DNA of 64,000 nt from Paramoeba atlantica (lineage: Eukaryota > Discosea). Where the stretch lies: positions 26,797 to 90,796 of the forward strand of contig CDRNVI010000145.1 of the NCBI GenBank assembly GCA_977017575.1, written 5' to 3'. This document shows, piece after piece, positions 44,118 through 52,806 of the stretch (the first letter of the stretch is position 1; every line of letters starts with the position of its first letter). Below the pieces are notes generated by a model. That model did no database searches, was not told where the DNA came from, and saw only the letters and a list, made by a program, of their open reading frames with translations. The position numbers and the translations under genes were made by a program.

Positions 44118-45769
44118 ATGGATCAGATTCCTCGAAGGTCAAGTCTCCCCCTTGCTGAAGGGACGAAACAAGTGGCAAAAAAACAAACTGGACGAAAAGG
44201 GGGAACACTCGCCACAGTTCGCACAAAACAAGGACAAGTGAAGACCGAAAAAGCGGCTCAATCTGCAAAGTGGGACGAAGAGGAATGGATGCTTGTTCCC
44301 CTACAGGATTATCGATTAGTTCCAATATTTGAGGAAAAACAATCGAGAATCAACTTACCCCGTTCAGCTTCGCGATTGTTTTGTTTTTCCTCTCTCTGGA
44401 CAGAGGATGTGGTGTTGGCAATTCTTGATCGAAGCAAAGTCTCCCTTCAACATTATTGGATGCATCTTGCGATTCGGATCCATATTCATGGAGGATCAGG
44501 AGGGAAAAAATCTTGTTCTCGGGACCATTGGCCACTCCCTGTGGAAATCTTCAAAGGGTGGACAATGTGTTATCCAAATTTTGTTCGAATCTTCTGTGCT
44601 TGTCCTGTGGATATCCATGCATGGGAAATTCTGTCGAAAAATGCATCACGCCTTCTGACAGTTGGTGATCGCCAAGCCGCTGATGAAAAACAACAAAAGT
44701 GTCGAGCGGAAGTAAATCCGGTAGTCTCTCTTGTGACGTCCAAAAAGAACGCTCCCGTTGGGAATTGGTTTTTTCAAGTTTGTTGTCGGACTCCAAATGG
44801 TGTTCCTTACATGCTCAAATGCCGCCTTGCAAAGGTTTATAAGGGCGACAAGAAGCTTTCCCATTGGTCAAAATGGGTCAAGGCTGAAGGAAATAATCCT
44901 GTGACTTTCTCAGATTCTCTCTATGTTGCAGACGAGACGGTCAGAACGTTCAACAACGAAAAGAAATGTCTGAACCACCTGTTGAGGAAGTCGAAAAGAT
45001 TGGTTTCTTTTTTTCTTATTTTATTTTCCTTTCAATTATTTTTCTCATTTTCTTTGTAGACCTTCCAAAAGGGTGGTACCAAATTTGCCTTCCCAATTCT
45101 CCTTCGATTTATTTTCGAACTCGAGGCCAACTTGTCAGCCATGAGCCCCCAAGTCTGAAAAAGAAGTCAGGTTCATCGAAAAAAAAGATCAAAGAAAAGA
45201 ATGGGAAGAAGAAGGAGGAGGTTGGAGAGGAAGAGGTTGGAGAAGAAGAGACAGATGAAGAGACAGATGATGAAGATGATAAGGGAGAGAAAGGAGGTCA
45301 AGAAAATGGTGGAAAAGAAGGCAAAGAAGGTGAAAATGACGAAGATCAGGCTCTTATCAAATGTCGTGCTTGTCGAAAGGAAAATCGGTCTGATTTCAAT
45401 TTTTGTGGGAAGTGTGGAACTGGTTTGAAGGGAGGAAAAAAGAAGGGTGGTTGTTTTTCTGGTTTTGGGGTTGGGTCTGATCCAATCATGTACACTGATT
45501 ATGGGATTGGATTTGATGATTGTGACCATTTTAATATGGACTTCTCGAGGCACCAATGGCCCTATCGGAGATCGGGAACCAGATCGATGACAAAAGGGAA
45601 ATCATTCTCAGGGTATGAATTGAAAATCGATGATTTTTATTTCACAGGAATGCTTCTCAATTCTTACGCTCTTTTCCAAAGCCAGAATAATCACCATGAT
45701 TCCTCTTTCTCTTGTTTTTGTGATCACTTGGCCTCTGAAATTGTGTGTTGGTTGAAAACAATCAAGTAA
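44118..45769 (+). CDS. Two-exon gene inside the TIR element; acidic zinc-ribbon protein of unknown family
   Basis: Exon 1 runs from the ATG at 44118 (MDQIPRRSSLPLAEGTK) to about 44967. Exon 2 is 45060-45769. Only the donor T|GTCTGA at 44968 joins exon 1 to the long exon-2 frame. The nearby donor at 45003 would hit a stop after about 30 codons. The predicted length is 519 residues. Exon 1 is basic at first, then has WxxEDVVLAILDRS and HYWMHLAIRIHIHGG, aromatic and cysteine-containing. Exon 2 opens with LPKGWYQI...YFRTRGQLVS, resembling a WW domain that lacks its second tryptophan. Then comes a Lys/Glu/Asp-rich tract and a zinc ribbon CRAC-x13-CGKCG near 45364-45420. It could be a divergent transposase or a cargo protein. 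I see no convincing DDE triad. The splice choice is inference. Confidence 0.6.
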
Positions 45770-45773
45770 CTTG

Positions 45774-45889
45774 ACCGTTTCTCCCCAACCCATTTTTGAA
45801 TTTATTCGAATAAAACTGTTATTGATTGGACAAAAAGTCCCCTTTAAATCACGTCGTGGTTTTGAACTCAAGGCTTGAACTCAAAGTAC
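45774..45889 (-). repeat. Right terminal inverted repeat
   Basis: It starts ACCGTTTCTCCCC, ends CTTGAACTCAAAGTAC, and is the exact reverse complement of the left repeat. It begins 4 bp after the stop codon of the internal gene. Confidence 0.95.
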
Positions 45890-46479
45890 TGTGTTTCGTG
45901 ATGAATTTCTCATTGAGAAAATTCTCCTTTTCAAAGGTATTTCAAAATATGAAGAAGAAACAAACAACAGAAGTTTTCTGTTTCACATTTTGAAACCACC
46001 ATGTTTTCTTCAGAAAACATGACTTCAGAAAAAAAAAAAGGGGAATCATTCGAGTCCCACTTTCTGAAATCTCTTTTGGTTTTTTTGGCGATCAAAAGCA
46101 AATTCAAGTTTTAAACCACAAAAAGAGCAAACTTTTTTGAAAAAATCACTTCCTGACCAAAAACAATCAAACTTTATCGATTTGTCAATTTGGCCAAGGA
46201 TTTCGATGACGTCGTTGCGGATTGCTATATTAGGTTTTCTAAGGAGGATGAGTCATCATCATTCGCCGAAAATAGTTTTGTACTTTTCGGAAATCGCACG
46301 TCTGTCTCGAGACCGGAATGTTCAAGACGACCAGAAATCCGGAATCCTTGCCGATTCCGATGGAGAATCCTATCAGATTCAAAAAATTCAAATCAAATCC
46401 GATGAAATTTCATTGAGTGACGTCATCATTGGTGTCACTCCTTGGGTGTTTCGTATTTGGGGCGGTTTGTAGACAACTC
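45890..46479. promoter_or_regulatory. RasGEF upstream region
   Basis: This is 590 bp without a gene I can support. It holds a perfect hairpin (10-bp arms, 2-base spacer) at 46000-46021, CATGTTTTCT/AGAAAACATG. A canonical cAMP-response-type octamer TGACGTCA lies at 46418-46425, 55 bp before the RasGEF start. An overlapping-frame open stretch at 46137-46472 looks accidental. Confidence 0.45.
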
Positions 46480-49181
46480 ATGGAAACGGAAAGGGAAAAG
46501 ATGAAACGGGGAAAGAGGAGTAGTGGTGGTGGTGGTGGAGGAGGAGCTCTGCCGCTGAGTCCCATGGCTCATTCTTTGGTTTCTTTTTTTTCTTTTTTTT
46601 TTTTGTTTTTTTGTTCATTCGCGATCGTAACGGTTTTATTTGTTTTCGTTCTCTGTAGTCTTTTGGGGAAGAGGGTTCGCTGGTGATAGAGGACGCAAAA
46701 AACGACCACCACACCAACCACAAAAGGAAACATCTCACAAGAAAGAAACGAATTTCATTTTTCAGTGTGGGCTCAACTCCTCTCTTGGTCTGTCTTTCTC
46801 TCTCTCTCTCTTTTGTGTTTTGGGAAAAAAAAAGAATTTATTTTTTCCTCCAAGGGCCTTGAGGATGGTGGGTTAACTCTTGCCGAACAAAAAGAACCTT
46901 CAAAAGCTGAACCTCTGAGAATGAGATCTGGACCAATTGAAATGACATCAAGGGAAAAAGAGGAAGAGAAGGAGGGTCCAGAGAAGGCGGCAATATCATC
47001 AGCTCCAGTTTTACACCACATTCCTTTATTAAAAGTCTTTTCTTCTCCTCACACTTCTCCTCACACTCTTTCTTCTCCTCACACTCTTTCTTCTCATACT
47101 TCTCCTCACACTCCTTCTTCTTCTCGACAATCTTCTCCTCTAGCTTCTTCTTTTCGATCTGTCTCTCCTCAACAATCTCCTGTCTCTCCTCTTCATTCGA
47201 TTCATACTCTTCCATCACCACGTTCTCCTTTTTCGACTCTTTCTCCTCGATTTAAATCCTTTTTCTCCAGTCGTGGTTCGATATTTTCATCTTCAGTTCC
47301 TCTATTAATGGATTTTGAAAGAGAATATCAATTTCAATGTGATTCTTATTTGGAGATTATCAATTATTTGGTTGATTTGTCGCAAGAGAAGTTGGAGATG
47401 TTTTTTATTGGATTTGAACATCCCTCATTTGAGATTGATCAGGTTTTTTTTTCTTTTCTTTTTTTTTAGTTTTTTTTTTTTTTGAAAAAACAAAAAATTA
47501 GTTGAAACTCTTAGAGACCATGAAAGAGATGATGGTCACAAAAGATGGTGATGAAAAGGTTGATGGTAAAACAAAAAAAATTGTAAAAATTGTTCTTTCT
47601 TGGAGAAAAACATTGACACATTATTATCGCTCTTTTAATCCTGCTTTATCAAAGTAATTTTTTCCCTTTTTCTTTCTTTCCCTTCTTTTTTTATTTTGAT
47701 TTTTTTGTTTGTTTTAGAGCAATTGAAGAATTTTTGGATTCATTGAATCCCAGTCTGTATGGAACTTCATTGGTTTTTTTTTTTTCATTTTTTTAATTAA
47801 TTTAGTTATTATTATTTACCCATAGAAAAAATGTTTTTTTTTTGTTTTCGAAAAATAGATTCGCAAAATTGATATTTTGTTTCTCTAATACTAATTGAAT
47901 TTGTTTTTCTGGTAAAAAAACTTTATAGATATCCAAAGGAATGAGTTTGAGTTGTTGTGGGTCACCTGATGTTGTTTCGCAATTATTGAGTTCAATTATG
48001 TTTCGAATCTACAAAAATTTAAAGCCTGGAGAATTTTATAATGGGTTTTGGGAGGTTTTTTTTTTTTCCACTTGTTTTTCATTTATTTTTTTTTCGAATT
48101 TTCACACACAATATTTTAGAAAGAAGAAAAATATATTCGATCACCAAACATTCTCGCAATGAGTGAAACATTTAATCGTATTTCATCTATGGTGGTAGAA
48201 TCTATTTTATTTTGTGAGTCTGAAGCCCAGCTTCCCAATTTAATGTACATGATCAAACTTGCTAATCGACTTTTGAAGGTTTCATTTTTTCTTTTTATTA
48301 TTATTCCTCTTTTTTTCTTAAATTTTTTGTCGATTATTTTAAACTTAAAAAAATAAAATTCAAAGATGCAAAATTTTGAGGGATGGGCTGCTGTTGTAAG
48401 TGGGTTAAACCAATCGCCAATTCGTCGTTTAAAACCTTTGTGGAAGAATTTGAGTTCTCGAGTTTTGTTTTTTTGTTTCTTTTTTTTTTTTGTCATTTCT
48501 TTGTTTTTGTTCTGATTCAAAAAAAAAATAGTACAAAAAGAGATTTGAATTGTTTGATGAAATGTTATCACCCGATCTGAATTTTAAAAGCTATCAAGTT
48601 TTATTGCAATCTGTCGAACCTCCTCTTCTTCCTTGGTTTGCGCCAAAGGTTCTTTTTCTTTTTTTTATTTTTTTTTTAATTTGTGTCTTTTTTTATTCGA
48701 TTCATAAAACAACATGTTTTTTTTTTTTCAAATCAAAATAATATAACTCCATTCACAGTTGAGGGAGCTGAGATATTTGTATGATGGGAATCAAACGAAA
48801 ACAGAAGAAGGATTCCTCAATTTACCTTTCCTGATGGTTTGAATAATAATAATCTGTGTAATTTTATTTTTTTTCTTTTGGAAGATAATTGAAATGAAAA
48901 AACCCAGAAAATTGGAGAGTCGATCAAATTGTTTCTGCAATACCAAAGTTATGAATATGACTCCGTGCAGCAACATGATAAAACAGAATTGATGAAATTT
49001 CTACAAGCACGTTCAATTTCCGAGGTATCTCTCTTTCTCAAAATTTCTTCTTTTGATCTATTTTTTTTGTGTATTTTTCCCTTTCTCCCCTCTCTAAATC
49101 ATGTTTTCTAATCCCCGACAGGATGTTTGTTACGAAAAATCTCTCTCATTATTCGCTCAATCCACGGAAAATCTACAATGA
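46480..49181 (+). CDS. Ras guanine-nucleotide exchange factor (RasGEF / CDC25 domain)
   Basis: There are twelve exons: 46480-46578, 46659-46787, 46855-47442, 47502-47653, 47718-47772, 47929-48054, 48120-48278, 48366-48461, 48532-48648, 48759-48836, 48908-49024 and 49122-49181. Together they give 591 residues in one frame. Residues 1-210 are low complexity: a Gly run (ALPLSP follows), then Ser-Pro-His-Thr repeats. A region starting at MDFEREYQFQCDSYLEII is followed by a CDC25-like catalytic domain. SPDVVSQLLSSIMFRIYKNL and KPGEFYNGFW are its early blocks. ILAMSETFNRISSMVVESIL and EGWAAVVSGLNQSPIRRLK are the hallmark RasGEF motifs. RasGEFs load GTP on Ras-type GTPases at membranes. The protein ends DVCYEKSLSLFAQSTENLQ. 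No membrane segment is seen. Confidence 0.9.
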
Positions 49182-49446
49182 GAGAGAGAGATCCTCTCAT
49201 TCGCAAAAAAAAAAAAGAAAGAAAGAAAATCTCCATAAATTAATTAATTATTCAAGAGAGAGAGCTTGTACACCCACACCCCCCACCAATCCTTTTTGTC
49301 TTCTTTTAATTTTCTTGAGGCAATTTTATGGTGTCTTTTTTGGTGTCCCGATTTTCTTTTTTGCCGCAATTTCTGAGCCTGTTTTTCGGTGAGAGAGAAG
49401 GAACAATCAAGGATCGATCGATCTCACAAAAAACAAAATATCAAGT
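49182..49446. promoter_or_regulatory. Short intergenic region
   Basis: This 265-bp spacer has GAGAGAGA-type purine tracts, a CACCCACACCCCCCACC tract at about 49270-49286 and T-rich sequence. No gene is seen. It presumably carries the promoter of the gene at 49447. Confidence 0.35.
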
Positions 49447-49992
49447 ATGGACGAACGAACTTATCTTGAGATGAAAGGACTCTCACATTATGGTGCAACA
49501 ATTAATATTGAAGTTCGAATCAATTTTGAAGAGCAACCAGATCAGAAGTCTCTTTTGGTTCGTGTTGATGGTGAGATGGAACACACATACGATCATGATG
49601 AAAAACATTCAGAGATTGAATATGTAGAAGGAACTTGGGACCCAAAGACAAGAAAACTGGTTCTAATTGGAGGTCGAAGAACAGGAAAGTTTCCTAAAGG
49701 ACAACCCCCTCCTAAAATTGACGAACATTGCGATGAATGTGATTGCAATGCCTTTCGATCTGGATGTATGCTTGATCTGAATCGTCCCTGTTTTTGTGGT
49801 CATGAAATTAAGTCACATCAAAATCGGCCACCATTATCACACTTAGTTATTCTTGCACAATACAATTTCACACTCCCGGAGAATCTTTCGGAAAAATTTG
49901 ATGCGATCGCTCAATCCCAAAGAGAACCAGATAAAACAGCAGAACTGCAGTTCTGGGAAGACAGTGTTGTTGTGAAACCTGCGACTCGTTGA
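49447..49992 (+). CDS. Small cysteine-motif protein, function unknown
   Basis: This is an intronless frame of 181 residues from ATG 49447 (MDERTYLEMKGLSHYGATIN) to TGA 49990-49992. The N-terminal half looks like a beta-rich domain (INIEVRINFEE, SLLVRVDGEMEH, EYVEGTWDPKTRKLVLIGG). Near residues 97-125 it has HCDECDCNAF-x5-Met-x-Leu-Asp...CFCGHEIKSH, that is CxxCxC followed by CxCGHxxxxH. This is a small metal-binding arrangement found in several uncharacterised eukaryotic proteins. There is no signal peptide or membrane segment. I do not recognise an orthologue. Codon use and an unbroken frame between spliced neighbours support a real gene. Confidence 0.75.
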   Translation: MDERTYLEMKGLSHYGATINIEVRINFEEQPDQKSLLVRVDGEMEHTYDHDEKHSEIEYVEGTWDPKTRKLVLIGGRRTGKFPKGQPPPKIDEHCDECDCNAFRSGCMLDLNRPCFCGHEIKSHQNRPPLSHLVILAQYNFTLPENLSEKFDAIAQSQREPDKTAELQFWEDSVVVKPATR

Positions 49993-50447
49993 AAGGGGAT
50001 GGAGGGGAAGGAGGGTGTGTGTGGTGGTGTGTGTGGTAAAAATTGATTTTTTTCGAAGATAAAACAAGAAGAAAAACAAAGAAGAAGAAAAACATTCCCA
50101 ACAAATTCTTGTCTTTTCTTGGCGAACAAAACAAAATCACAAACCGAAACGGCCGAAAAAAAGGGAATGGGCCAAATTTTTTGGCCAAAACAAAATGAAT
50201 TTGGCCTTTTTTTATTTTTCTGCCTTTTTTCCTGTTTGTCTGTTTCTTCTCCGGTTCAGCGAGCCGCAAAAAGATGTGAGAGAGAGAATGTTTTCGAAAC
50301 TTGAATTTGTTTTTCCTTTTCTCCAAATTCTCTGTCAAGCTTAAATAACCTTGGGAATCCCTTGGGGCAGAAACACAGAAAAAAAAAAGAAAGGGGTCAA
50401 AGTTTTATTCTATTTCATTCGAAAGTAATATTTTTGCAAGAAGAATA
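49993..50447. promoter_or_regulatory. P0 promoter region with TTTGGCC palindrome
   Basis: Three copies of GGCCAAA/TTTGGCC lie at 50170-50206. Two of them form a perfect inverted repeat with a 3-base spacer (50170-50186, GGCCAAA TTT TTTGGCC). The first sits in TGGGCC, a motif class known from ribosomal-protein promoters in plants. The 5' part has GGTGTGTGTGG repeats from the end of the previous gene. Confidence 0.45.
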
Positions 50448-51411
50448 ATGAGTCAAAGACGACAACAACAACAACGACAACTCCAACAACCTTCAAAGAA
50501 GAAGCTCGATTATGGTGCGAAATTCCTTGATTTGTTGAGAGACTACGAGAAGATTCTCCTGATCTGCGCTGATAACGTTGGTTCCAACCAATTTCAACAG
50601 ATTCGTTCTTCCCTTCGAGATGACGCTGTGATTCTTATGGGAAAGAACACTGTTGTGAAAAAGATCCTTCGTCAAAACGAAAAAGACTTCCCTCAACACC
50701 AACAACTCCTCCCCAAATTGTCTGGGAATTTGGGTTTTGTTTTCACGAATGGTGACGTTGCTTCCATTCGAAGAAAAATCTTGGAAAACAAAGTTGGGGC
50801 AGCTGCTCGTGTTGGTGGTATTGCTCCTTCTGATGTAATTTTGAAGGCTGGTCCCACTGGCCTTGACCCAGGCCAAACCCCTTTCTTTCAAGCTTTGGAT
50901 CTTCCTACAATGATTGCAAGAGGTCAAATTGAAATCAAAACGAAAGTTCCCTTGATTCGAGAAGGACAAAAAGTGACCCCATCACAAGCTGCTCTTTTGA
51001 CCAAGTTGAATCTTCACCCATTCGAATATGGTCTCTCAGTTAAGTATGTTTTTGAAGCAGGTTGTTTATTCGATGCAAATGTTCTTGATTTGACACAAGA
51101 CCTTGAGGAAATTAAGGCTCTTCTTAACGATCCTTCTGCTCTTGCGAATGCAATGATGATGATGGCTGCTACTGCTGTTGTTGATGATAATGTTTCCTCA
51201 TCGGAGGAAAGTGACGATGGTGTTGATGTGGAAGAAGAGATTGGTTTTGGAGAGGAAGAAGAGTTGGAAGGGAGTGGCTTTGGTGCTGGCGGGCTTTTCG
51301 GTGAGGATGACGATGAAGATTGGATGTGAGAAAGAAAAAAAAAAAGTGCTGTATGAAACCTCTCTCTTCATATTTGGTCTTTTTTTTTTTGTCCCCCTAG
51401 ATAATTTATGA
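50448..51411 (+). CDS. RPLP0: 60S acidic ribosomal protein P0 (uL10), two exons
   Basis: P0 anchors the P1/P2 stalk on the large ribosomal subunit and recruits elongation factors. The frame starts MSQRRQQQQRQLQQPSKKK, an unusual Gln/Arg-rich leader, then has the uL10 core (YEKILLICADNVGSNQFQQI, VILMGKNTVVKKILRQ, NLGFVFTNGDVASIRRKI, AAARVGGIAPSDVI, TPFFQALDLPTMIARGQIE). The C-terminus is acidic (SSSEESDDGVDVEEE). Read straight through it would end GEDDDEDWM at 51329. However, a good donor (G|GTGAGG at 51301) and a pyrimidine-rich acceptor (CCCCCTAG, ending at 51400) remove 100 bp and give GFGAGGLFDNL with TGA at 51409-51411. That restores the universally conserved GFGLFD-type end, so I prefer join(50448..51300, 51401..51411), 287 residues. 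Confidence 0.93.
51301..51400 (+). other. Terminal intron of P0
   Basis: The donor GTGAGG follows CTTTTCG, the acceptor is TTTTTTTTTTGTCCCCCTAG, and the length is 100 bp in phase 1. Retaining it replaces the last three residues by GEDDDEDWM. Confidence 0.75.
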
Positions 51412-51484
51412 TTTATAAAATAAACACTATTTCTCCCCACAAAAACAAGCCCCCTTTTTGTTTTCCACCTATTTTTTTTTAGGG

Positions 51485-52294
51485 TTATCTGTTTGTTCTC
51501 TTCTTTTTGCTGGTTTGACTGAACACTGAAGTTGAATGTGATTGGGGACCTGTACACAAAATCAATATCATCTTTTAAAAAAGTGAACTGGCGATTTTTG
51601 ACCCAAGACCCAGAAAAATAACCAACTCGTAAGATAGCACCATCACAACAAGCAACCACGATTCTGAGCCCATTCTCCCACTTCTCTTCTTTTAATGAAA
51701 AGGTTTTTTCAAGAACACCAGCGACATGGATCTCCAAGACCCTTTGAGAATTTTTTGCAATAATCTGCGATATTGAAATACATAAAAATGTGCACATTTT
51801 AAAAAAATTCTCGAAAAGAGAAGAAAAGAACCTCAATATCTCTGTTCTGCATGTTTAATACACAAGCGACCTTTCCTCTTGAAAAAAACCCATCTGTTCG
51901 GACAGCAGCGGAAATATCGTTTTCAAGAGAGATGGGGGGTTCACTTTTTTTTGGTCCTAAGTATTCTTTCATGTCCAGAGGAATGGCCCCACAAACCCAA
52001 AAACGATTACCTGAGACCACCTTAAACTTCCAATTCATGTCCCTGATAAAAATTTAATCCTGAGATAATGAGCATCTTTCTCTCTCATCAAAACCCACAC
52101 AAACAAAAAAAATTCACAGACCCACATCCTTCACCAAAAGTAAAAATTGGGTTCAAACACAAAGGAGTTGGTCCATGGGGAAAAATTGCAACTAAAGAAA
52201 TCACTCCCTTTTTCTCATTCTCTTGCAGTCGAATTAATGGAGCAGTGAAGTCAAAATTGATCAAAGGTTGAGTGTTTGGGAGATTTGAATCCAT
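51485..52294 (-). CDS. Small SPRY-like protein, function unknown
   Basis: Exon 1 is 52122-52294 (MDSNLPNTQPLINFDFTAPL...). Exon 2 is 51832-52042, reached by acceptor TTTATCAG, and reads DMNWKFKVVSGNRFWVCGAI...FFSRGKVACVLNMQNRDIE. Exon 3 starts at 51764 (IIAKNSQRVLEIHVAG...LRIVVACCDGAILRVGYFSG). The phases join without a stop. The succession of short strands, FWVCG, a GKVACVLNM turn and LRIVVACCD resembles a SPRY/B30.2 fold, but similarity is weak. The C-terminus is uncertain. I place a last short intron after DDIDFVYR with stop at 51485-51487; reading on without splicing would overlap the 3' end of P0. It converges on P0 and diverges from the RNF213-like gene. Confidence 0.6.
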
Positions 52295-52806
52295 TCAAAA
52301 CACCACACTTGTAGTGAGTTGTGTGTTTTGTGAGTGTTGATTTTTTGATCATCCAACCAACGAACTCTGATGGCAACGCTCTTTTTTTGTTGCAGAAAAA
52401 AAAGAGAAAAAGCAACAATCCTTAAAAAAGAAATTCTTTCCTTTTTCGAAAAAGGAAACGAAAAAATCAAATCGTGCTTTTCTCACTCCAAATTTATTCC
52501 TTCATCCAACGAATTTGATTTAGCCATTTCATTTTAGCCAACAATTTTTTTTGCGCCGAAAAAGTGGGTTTTTGATGTTTTGGTGTGTCTCACTTTTCTC
52601 GCAGGTGCGTTTCGGTGAGAAGAAAGAAAGAAAGAGAGAAAGAGAGAAAGACGCCAAAACTCTTTTCTATTCTTCTTCTTTTCTCTTTTTTTGAAAAAAG
52701 AGGACATCTGTGGATTGCGTGAGTGTGTGTAAACAACCACGTTTTCTTGGGGTGTGTGAGTGACCTTTTTCACCGTCTCTTTTGTTCTGTTCAAAGAGAG
52801 AGAGAG
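52295..52806. promoter_or_regulatory. Divergent promoter (SPRY-like gene / RNF213-like gene)
   Basis: This 512-bp spacer lies between two outward-facing starts. At 52516-52539 the motif TTTAGCCATTTC is followed by TTTTAGCC. The same TTTAGCCATTTTC string flanks the promoter palindrome of most ankyrin genes. An AAGAAAGAGAGAAAGAGAGA tract lies at 52622-52648. The GTGTGTGTG sequence about 70-85 bp before the RNF213-like start could be 5' UTR. Confidence 0.45.

Larger units (their letters stand above)
43785..45889 (+). mobile_element. TIR DNA-transposon-like element (2,105 bp)
   Basis: Two 116-bp terminal inverted repeats (43785-43900 and 45774-45889) are identical over their whole length and enclose one gene. 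Both outer ends read GTAC, so the target duplication could be TA (then termini CTTTGAG, as in Tc1/mariner-like insertions) or the palindromic GTAC. The sequence cannot tell these apart. Identical TIRs and an open gene suggest a recent, possibly still complete copy. The internal gene does not show a transposase signature I can name, so the superfamily is open. Confidence 0.85.

Noticed and set aside
44329-44668. Frames 1 and 2 open for 70-110 codons inside exon 1 of the TIR-element gene
   Set aside because: The chosen frame is open for about 290 codons and continues through the splice. The others begin at non-ATG codons and stop soon.
46137-46472. Open frame of 111 codons upstream of the RasGEF
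   Set aside because: It has no recognisable motif, overlaps another open frame of 71 codons, and ends just before the RasGEF start. It is more likely promoter or 5' UTR of slightly higher GC.
50448-51329. P0 as an intronless gene ending GEDDDEDWM
   Set aside because: The GTGAGG/CCCCCTAG intron yields the conserved LFD-type end. The read-through form lacks it.
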